Origin: JAGDXZ01 sp049965975
GTDB lineage: Archaea > Micrarchaeota > Micrarchaeia > Micrarchaeales > CABMGC01
DNA: 11,974 nucleotides
Reading direction: 5' to 3'
Assembly: GCA_049965975.1 (NCBI GenBank)
Contig: JBMFVN010000019.1
Location: 1-11,974, forward strand
This document shows, piece after piece, positions 7,368 through 11,974 of the stretch. The notes under the pieces are model-generated. The model saw only the letters and a program-made list of their open reading frames with translations, searched no databases and had not been told where the DNA came from. The position numbers were made by a program, and so were the translations under genes. The stretch's first letter is position 1. Every line of letters begins with the position of its first letter.

Positions 7368-7679
7368 TCAGCTAAGAATCTTCGCAAGCATGTCGCCGAT
7401 TATCTTTTGCCTGGTCTTCTTGTCGAGCTTAAGCTTTCTTATTTTGCCTGCTTCCTTTTCAGCAGCCTTTAGCCTTTCTTCCTTTTCTTGCTTAAGCTCT
7501 GAGTCTAGCTGCTTAAGCATTTCCGCAGCTTTTTCGCTCGCTTCTTTAGCTTTGTCTTCAATGAGCCTGTTTGCCTCTTCTTGCGCCTTGTTTATCATTT
7601 CTGCCTTTCTTGCGTTTGCAATATCTATTTTTTTCTTTGCTTCGGCTTCTGCCCTTTGTATGTCCTCTATGCTAGACAA
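7368..7679 (-). CDS. atpH: A-type ATP synthase subunit H (peripheral stalk), TTG start
   Basis: This is the coiled-coil peripheral-stalk partner of subunit E. From the TTG at 7677-7679 it is 103 residues beginning MSSIEDIQRAEAEAKKKI, a typical length and N-terminus for archaeal H subunits. Nearly the whole protein is Ala/Glu/Lys heptads, ending LDKKTRQKIIGDMLAKIL. A longer frame from ATG at 7736 adds 19 residues rich in Arg/Lys/His that do not look like the family and overlaps nth by 26 bases. A TATA-like CCTTTAAAAGG centred about 33 bases upstream of TTG supports the short form, because the longer start would lie upstream of that promoter. It is the first atp gene, five bases before atpI. 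Confidence 0.85.
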   Translation of the reverse strand: MSSIEDIQRAEAEAKKKIDIANARKAEMINKAQEEANRLIEDKAKEASEKAAEMLKQLDSELKQEKEERLKAAEKEAGKIRKLKLDKKTRQKIIGDMLAKILS

Positions 7680-7706
7680 AGCACCACGCTTATAAATAGC
7701 ATTATG

Positions 7707-7717
7707 CCTTTTAAAGG
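7707..7717 (-). promoter_or_regulatory. Candidate TATA box for the atp operon
   Basis: CCTTTAAAAGG on the minus strand, with A-rich sequence just upstream (BRE-like), is centred about 33 bases before the TTG start of atpH. With the usual 26-27 base TATA-to-start distance, the transcript would begin around 7685, leaving a leader of about six bases. It overlaps the nth stop codon (TAA, 7711-7713). A second AT-rich element, TATTTATAA at 7690-7698, lies too close to the TTG to serve it. Read-through from nth is also possible. Confidence 0.55.
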
Positions 7718-8376
7718 TTTTTGGCAGTCTCGACAATCTTCGTTTTTCTGGCTGTGCTGCTAGGGCATATATCGTTAAGCACGCATCTGTAGCATTCTTT
7801 TCTTGCAGCTTTGCAGGTATCCCTGCCTAGTGCAATAAGCAGATTTGACAGGTCGCCCCACCTGCTTTGCTCTGTTTGCCTCATGAGGTCTTTTTCTATG
7901 ACTTCAGGCTTGTCGCTTTTTGTAAGGCCCAGCCTTCTTGCAGTAGTCTTGACGTGCGTGTCTACCGCTATGCCTTCGTTTATGCCATAGGCTTCGTGGA
8001 GTATTACATTTGCTACCTTCCTGCCAACTCCGTCTAGCGCGAGAAGTTCTTTCATTGTTCTCGGAACTTTTCCATGGTAAAGTTGAAGCATCTGCCTGCT
8101 TGCCGCCTTCAAGTATTTCGCCTTTGTTTTGTAGTAGTTCAGGCCTCGCATATAGCTTTGCAGGGTTTTTAGATTCGCATTTGCATAGTCTTCAAAGGTT
8201 TTGAAGTGCTTGAAAAGTTTGCTTGTAACTTTGTTTGTCTGCGTGTCGGTGCACTGCGGCGACAGCAGCACGGCTACAAAAAGCTCGGTGTTGTTTCTGT
8301 GCTTTAGTTGCGTGTGCAGCTGCCTGCCATATTTTTTGTAAAGCCTGCTGAGTATTAATTCAACATTTGCGGGCAT
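7711..8376 (-). CDS. nth: Endonuclease III (DNA glycosylase/AP lyase)
   Basis: This 221-residue base-excision-repair enzyme removes oxidised pyrimidines and cleaves the abasic site. The helix-hairpin-helix is LLALDGVGRKVANVIL (111-126), with the catalytic lysine K120, the same number as in E. coli Nth. The catalytic aspartate is D139 in AVDTHVK. The [4Fe-4S] loop is complete: C188-X6-C195-X2-C198-X5-C204. SPQCTD at 39-44 is the archaeal version of the substrate-facing loop. A basic tail follows the cluster. The start lies about 32 bases from an AT-rich box, giving a nearly leaderless transcript. It precedes the atp operon on the same strand, separated by 31 bases from the preferred atpH start. 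Confidence 0.96.
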   Translation of the reverse strand: MPANVELILSRLYKKYGRQLHTQLKHRNNTELFVAVLLSPQCTDTQTNKVTSKLFKHFKTFEDYANANLKTLQSYMRGLNYYKTKAKYLKAASRQMLQLYHGKVPRTMKELLALDGVGRKVANVILHEAYGINEGIAVDTHVKTTARRLGLTKSDKPEVIEKDLMRQTEQSRWGDLSNLLIALGRDTCKAARKECYRCVLNDICPSSTARKTKIVETAKNL

Positions 8377-8400
8377 AAGCTCATAGAATTTGCAACATAT

Positions 8401-8416
8401 GCAAATAAATGTTTGC
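8401..8416. promoter_or_regulatory. Shared near-symmetric box between nth and the MEMO gene
   Basis: GCAAATAAATGTTTGC has inverted arms GCAAA/TTTGC around an AT-rich core. Its centre is about 32 bases from the nth ATG (8376, minus) and about 30 bases from the preferred MEMO ATG (8439, plus). Either strand offers a TATA-like core (ATTTATTTG on minus, AAATAAAT on plus). This suggests one box driving two near-leaderless transcripts. A further TTTGC at 8389-8393 makes a second inverted pair with the left arm. Confidence 0.45.
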
Positions 8417-8438
8417 GTTTAGATTACTTATCGATTCA

Positions 8439-9269
8439 ATGGCCAGGAGCCCTGCCGTTGCAGGTTCTTTCTACCCCGGAGAAAAAGGCGAGCTTAGCCG
8501 AATGCTTTCCCTTCTTTTCAAACAGGCAAAGCTCGATGCGAATGTAGATTTTTCGAACGCTAGGGCGTTTGTTGCACCTCATGCAGGCTACGAGTACTCA
8601 GGCTATGTAGCAGCATACACCTATTCTGCCATTCTTGGGCTTTCAAAGCGCTCGCAAATAGACGCTTTTGCAATAATAGGGCCAAACCACATGGGCTACG
8701 GGGACTTTGTGACAGTTTCACTAGAGGACTGGGAGACGCCTCTAGGCGTTGCTAAAAACGACAAAGAGTTCTCACAGGAGATTGCAAAAGAAGGCAAGTT
8801 TTCAACAAACGAAGAAGAAATTGCCGAAGAGCATTCCATCGAGGTGCAGGTTCCTTTCCTGCAGTACTTGTTTCCAAATGCCAAGTACTCTTTCATTTGC
8901 ATGAGCGACCAGAGCATTGGCGCAAGCAACGCTGTGAGTAATGCTATTTTGCATGCAGCTGAAAAGCAGGGCAAGAACATCGTGGTTATAGCAAGCTCGG
9001 ACTTTGACCATTATGAGCCTGCGAGCGTAGCCGAAAGCAAGGACATGCCAGCTATTGAAGCTGCAGAAAAGCTAGACCATGTGCTTTTCAACAGGCTTCT
9101 TGCAGAATCCGGCGATACAGCATGCGGCTACGGGGCCATAACCTCTGCAATGCTTTTTGCAAAGGCAAAAGGTGCAAAAAAAGGAATTCTGCTAAAGTAT
9201 GGAAATTCTGGGCATGCAACCGGAGACTTCAGCTCTGTTGTTGCGTATGCGAGCATGGCTTTTATCTAG
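8439..9269 (+). CDS. MEMO1 / AmmeMemoRadiSam-B family protein
   Basis: From ATG at 8439 this is 276 residues starting MARSPAVAGSFYPGEKGEL, the classic family N-terminus. ATG at 8409 adds ten residues outside the family pattern and lies inside the likely promoter box. The fold is related to LigB-type non-heme iron dioxygenases. Metal-site candidates line up with human MEMO1: H48 in APHAGYEYSG, H84 in IGPNHMGYGD, D190-H191 in SSDFDHYEP and C229 in ACGYGAITS. EEHSIEVQVPFLQ (130-142) is another hallmark. The function in archaea is not established; proposals include metal or redox roles and RNA/cofactor modification together with AMMECR1 and radical SAM proteins. Neither of those partners is nearby, so context does not help. 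Confidence 0.92.
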   Translation: MARSPAVAGSFYPGEKGELSRMLSLLFKQAKLDANVDFSNARAFVAPHAGYEYSGYVAAYTYSAILGLSKRSQIDAFAIIGPNHMGYGDFVTVSLEDWETPLGVAKNDKEFSQEIAKEGKFSTNEEEIAEEHSIEVQVPFLQYLFPNAKYSFICMSDQSIGASNAVSNAILHAAEKQGKNIVVIASSDFDHYEPASVAESKDMPAIEAAEKLDHVLFNRLLAESGDTACGYGAITSAMLFAKAKGAKKGILLKYGNSGHATGDFSSVVAYASMAFI

Positions 9270-9275
9270 CTCGTG

Positions 9276-9290
9276 TTTATATTTATTTAA
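9276..9290 (+). promoter_or_regulatory. TATA box of the carbamoyltransferase gene
   Basis: TTTATATTTATTTAA lies in the 45-base spacer after the MEMO stop and is centred about 32 bases before the ATG at 9315. Transcription would start near 9308-9310, so the message would be almost leaderless, and no Shine-Dalgarno motif is seen. The same T-rich run could also terminate the MEMO transcript. ATTGCA occurs twice in the spacer (9295-9300 and 9310-9315). Confidence 0.6.
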
Positions 9291-9314
9291 GTTTATTGCA
9301 ATAAAGCGTATTGC

Positions 9315-11048
9315 ATGGCAATTCTAGGAATACACGATGCGCACGATGCCGGTGCGGCGCTTGTGGAAAAAGGCAAGGTAATCTCAGCAGTAAACGAAGA
9401 GAGGTTTACAAAAAGGAAGAACGATGTGGGGTTCCCGGTAAATGCCGTTAAGTTTCTAATAAGCCAGGTTGACAGGGAAGACATAGAAAAGATTGCAATT
9501 CCATGGTACGGTGGCAGCGCCCTTTTTGCAAGGTTAATTCCCGGGTTAGAGGTTAAGAGGAGGGACTTGTGGAGAAAAGCGGCGAAGAAGCCAAGCAGAA
9601 TGCGCATGCACCTACAAAACATTGCATTCAGGCTTGTTCAAGACCAGAATCCAAAGCCCTTCTGGAAGTTCATAGGCACGCATATTGGTGGCAGCATACT
9701 TTCGCGCAAGCTTGAGAAAATGGGCTTGTCGAGAAAGCTTGTCTTTGTAGAGCACCACGTCGCGCATGCGGCATCTGCTTATTACGCTTCCGGCTTTAAG
9801 GAAGCCCTTGTTCTTACGCTCGACGGAGCAGGAGACGGCATAAGCGGGAGTGTAAGCCTTGGCGACAACGGCAAGCTCGAGCGCCTTGCTGCTTTCAAAG
9901 CAAGTGCGAGCCTCGGCCTTCTTTATGGCGCCGCAACTCTTGCATGCGACCTGAAATACAGCGAAGACGAAGGCAAGCTGATGTCTCTTGCCGCATACTC
10001 TTATCCTGAGCAAATACCAGAGCTGGAGCAGATAGTCAGATACGAGGAGAAGAAAAAGCAGCTTGTGAGCAGCACAGGCATAAAATATGAATTCGAGCTT
10101 GCAGAATACATAAAGGACCACCTTCTTTGGAAATACAACCGCGAAGCCCTGGCATATGGCGTGCAGAGGTATGTCGAAGAACAGGTGATGAAGATAGTAA
10201 ATCAGTTCGTAAGAGAAACAGGAGTTAGGAACCTTGCCGTCGCCGGCGGCCTGTTTTCAAACGTGATAATAAACATGATGCTCAACGAGTCGCCTGAGAT
10301 AAAGGACTTTTTCGTGTTTCCGCACATGGGCGACGGCGGCCTTGCAATGGGTGCAGCTTACCTTGCAGACTTCCAAGAGCACGGCAAGCTTTCTGGCAGG
10401 CAGATAAGCGACCTATACTACGGGCCAGAATACTCAAACATAGAAATAGAGAAAGTGCTTAGGCAGCACGCCAAAAAAGGGCTTATCGAGTTTAACGAAG
10501 TTGAAGACATAGCTGCTTATGCAGCAGAGGAAATAGCAGAACACAACAAAATAGTGCTTTGGTTCCAAGGAAGAATGGAATACGGCCCAAGAGCTCTAGG
10601 CAACAGGAGCGTTCTCGCCTTGCCAAACGATCCAGAAAACCGCAACAAGATAAACATTATAATAAAGCGCAGGCCGTATTACCAGCCTTTTGCAAGCACT
10701 ATACTAGAGGAAAATGCAAAGGAAATGCTAGCTCCTTATCCTAGGGCTAACAGGTTCATGACAGTCGGCTACAAGGTAATACCCGAAAGGTTCAACGACA
10801 TTGTTGCAGCGTCTCACATAGACAAGACAACAAGGCCGCAGATACTAGGCAAGGAGAACGAGCTTTATAGGTCGCTAATAGCCAAGGTAAGAAAGATTAC
10901 AGGAATCGGCGCTGTGCTGAATACCAGCCTGAACAAGCATGGCATGCCGATAGCCATGAGCCCTGAAGATGCATTGTGGACCTTAGAAAATACCGGCGCG
11001 AAGTACCTTGCGATAGGAAACTTCTACGTTGAGAAAAAGGAAAAATAG
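9315..11048 (+). CDS. NodU/CmcH/TobZ-type O-carbamoyltransferase
   Basis: This 577-residue enzyme belongs to the family that moves a carbamoyl group from carbamoyl phosphate, through a carbamoyl-adenylate, to a hydroxyl of a sugar or other acceptor. The N-terminal ASKHA (Kae1-like) half shows GIHDAHDAGAAL (5-16), NEERFTKRK (27-35), the metal-site VEHHVAHAASAY (145-156), LDGAGDG (169-175), AGGLFSNVIIN (310-320) and FPHMGDGGLAMG (335-346). The C-terminal YrdC-like half shows WFQGRMEYGPRALGNRS (416-432), HIDKTTRPQ (501-509) and VLNTSLNKHGMPI (534-546). All signature motifs are intact and the length is typical. The acceptor cannot be told from sequence; no glycosyltransferase or antibiotic genes are adjacent. 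It has its own promoter. Confidence 0.93.
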   Translation: MAILGIHDAHDAGAALVEKGKVISAVNEERFTKRKNDVGFPVNAVKFLISQVDREDIEKIAIPWYGGSALFARLIPGLEVKRRDLWRKAAKKPSRMRMHLQNIAFRLVQDQNPKPFWKFIGTHIGGSILSRKLEKMGLSRKLVFVEHHVAHAASAYYASGFKEALVLTLDGAGDGISGSVSLGDNGKLERLAAFKASASLGLLYGAATLACDLKYSEDEGKLMSLAAYSYPEQIPELEQIVRYEEKKKQLVSSTGIKYEFELAEYIKDHLLWKYNREALAYGVQRYVEEQVMKIVNQFVRETGVRNLAVAGGLFSNVIINMMLNESPEIKDFFVFPHMGDGGLAMGAAYLADFQEHGKLSGRQISDLYYGPEYSNIEIEKVLRQHAKKGLIEFNEVEDIAAYAAEEIAEHNKIVLWFQGRMEYGPRALGNRSVLALPNDPENRNKINIIIKRRPYYQPFASTILEENAKEMLAPYPRANRFMTVGYKVIPERFNDIVAASHIDKTTRPQILGKENELYRSLIAKVRKITGIGAVLNTSLNKHGMPIAMSPEDALWTLENTGAKYLAIGNFYVEKKEK

Positions 11049-11076
11049 AATTATTTCTCTGCTGTTATACACTATT

Positions 11077-11086
11077 GTTTTAAATC
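11077..11086 (+). promoter_or_regulatory. TATA box of thrS
   Basis: GTTTTAAATC is centred about 37 bases before the thrS ATG in the 70-base spacer. The predicted start site near 11108 leaves a short leader of about 10 bases that just contains GGTG at 11110-11113, complementary to the archaeal anti-SD (CACC), with five bases to the ATG. No hairpin or T-box-like structure was seen in the spacer. Confidence 0.55.
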
Positions 11087-11118
11087 TTGCCTGAGAATTT
11101 TCTCTTGTTGGTGTTATC

Positions 11119-11974
11119 ATGAGAATATTGCAATTGGATGTGGACAAGATAGAATACGCTTTGGTAAAGCCAGAGTCTGATGTGCACGAGGAAGCAGGCA
11201 GCAAGCGCGAAACGGTTGAGAACGCCCTTGCGCTTTTCGTGTGCGTTGAAAAAGGCGATACCGAAGCAGATGCAAAGCAGGCAATCGATGACGCAGCTGC
11301 TTTTGCAAGGAAGCAGAACGTGCCAAAGCTTGTGCTTTATCCTTTTGCACATCTTAGCAGCGACCTTGCTTCGCCAAGCGAAGCGATGAAAATATTTGCA
11401 AAGATGCGGGAGCTTGCGCAAAGCTCAGGCATAGAAACCCATGCGGCTCCGTTCGGCTGGAACAAGCAGCTCAGCATAAGCGTGAAGGGATATCCGCTTG
11501 CGGAGCAATCCAGAAGCTACGGCAAGGGCAAGGCTAAGGTAAGCAAGGTTGCAGAGAAAATAGATACTTCAATTGTGAAGAAGAGTGACTGGTCAGGGCT
11601 TCCTGATACCGACCACAGGACTATAGGCGAAAAGCTCGACCTTTACAGTTTCCAGGAGGTCTCGCCAGGCATGGTATACTGGCATCCAAATGGCCTGATA
11701 ATCTACAACGAGCTTGTCAAGTTCATGAGGGAAAAGGAAGCTGAGTACGACTATCAGGAAATAAGCACCCCAGAAATAGCAAATGTAGCACTCTGGAAGG
11801 TAAGCGGGCATTTGGACCACTACCGTGATGACATGTTCTTGTTCGACTCGAGCTTTGGACCTGTAGGTCTCAAGCCCATGAACTGCCCGTCTACTATGCT
11901 TATCTACAAGTCAAGAAAATGGAGCTACAAGGAATTGCCTTTCAGGACTGCGATTTTCGATAAGCTGCACAGGA
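11119..11974 (+). CDS. thrS: Threonyl-tRNA synthetase, archaeal type (partial, 3' end missing)
   Basis: The first 285 residues are present and the gene runs off the right edge. Residues 1-135 form the archaeal D-aminoacyl-deacylase-like editing domain that removes mischarged serine. LYPFAHLSSDLASPS (73-87) carries H78, FGWNK (112-116) carries K116, and GYPLAEQSR (124-132) carries E129. By alignment with Pyrococcus abyssi these match H83, K121 and E134. The class II catalytic core begins near 185 with motif 1 (GMVYWHPNG through STPEI). LKPMNCPSTMLIY (251-263) holds the zinc-ligand cysteine C256, and the sequence ends entering motif 2 at DKLHR. The bacterial TGS and HxxxH editing domains are absent, as expected for archaea. 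The ATG is supported by GGTG five bases upstream. Confidence 0.95.
   Translation, partial: MRILQLDVDKIEYALVKPESDVHEEAGSKRETVENALALFVCVEKGDTEADAKQAIDDAAAFARKQNVPKLVLYPFAHLSSDLASPSEAMKIFAKMRELAQSSGIETHAAPFGWNKQLSISVKGYPLAEQSRSYGKGKAKVSKVAEKIDTSIVKKSDWSGLPDTDHRTIGEKLDLYSFQEVSPGMVYWHPNGLIIYNELVKFMREKEAEYDYQEISTPEIANVALWKVSGHLDHYRDDMFLFDSSFGPVGLKPMNCPSTMLIYKSRKWSYKELPFRTAIFDKLHR

Noticed and set aside
8409..8438. Upstream ATG giving a ten-residue longer MEMO protein
   Set aside because: The extension is not family-like and the codon lies within the likely promoter box; ATG at 8439 gives the canonical N-terminus.
11080..11421. - strand open frames opposite thrS
   Set aside because: They are antisense shadows of the well-conserved editing domain, Cys/Leu/His-rich and without family features.
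1..11974. CRISPR arrays, tRNA/rRNA genes, inteins, defence systems
   Set aside because: No spaced direct repeats, cloverleaf sequences, intein insertions in atpA, or nuclease/toxin genes were seen on reading both strands, apart from the possible tnpB tail at the left edge.

Overview
The window is a compact, almost fully coding stretch of an archaeal chromosome. It carries eight subunit genes of an A-type (archaeal/V-like) ATP synthase, an archaeal threonyl-tRNA synthetase with the archaea-specific N-terminal editing domain, start codons with archaeal TATA boxes about 30 bp upstream and almost no leader, and GGTG/GGAGG-type Shine-Dalgarno sites inside the operon. The lineage cannot be fixed from sequence alone. 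The compact genes and very short spacers would fit a DPANN or euryarchaeal genome, but that is a weak inference.

Layout. Positions 1-55 hold what looks like the right end of an IS200/IS605-type (tnpB) element on the + strand: a strong hairpin whose reading frame also encodes the KAH-x-FSRG tail often seen at TnpB C-termini. It abuts the atpB stop codon. From 52 to 7679, all on the minus strand, runs the ATP synthase operon. In transcription order it is atpH (stator stalk), atpI (membrane a-type subunit), atpK (proteolipid rotor ring), atpE (stator), atpC (central stalk-to-ring socket), atpF (central stalk), atpA (catalytic) and atpB (regulatory, non-catalytic). Most junctions are ATGA overlaps or gaps of 10 bases or fewer. 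The central shaft subunit D, usually next after B, is not in the window. Just upstream on the same strand is nth (endonuclease III, 7711-8376), whose stop codon overlaps a good TATA box for atpH.

A 62-bp divergent spacer separates nth from three rightward genes. These are a MEMO1/AmmeMemoRadiSam-B family protein (8439-9269), a NodU/CmcH/TobZ-type O-carbamoyltransferase (9315-11048), and thrS, cut by the right edge (11119 onward). The last two each have their own TATA box, and the MEMO gene appears to share one near-symmetric AT-rich box with nth.

How it fits together. The atp genes form one machine that couples ATP synthesis or hydrolysis to ion flux through the AtpI/AtpK interface. The proteolipid carries Q28 and E57-T58, which raises the question of Na+ versus H+ coupling. 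The remaining genes are housekeeping (DNA repair, tRNA charging) plus two metal-dependent or nucleotide-dependent enzymes of unknown substrate. No defence system, CRISPR array, tRNA or rRNA was found. The observations most worth following are the mobile-element end touching atpB, the shared divergent promoter, the TTG start of atpH, the ion-site residues in AtpK, and the orphan carbamoyltransferase.
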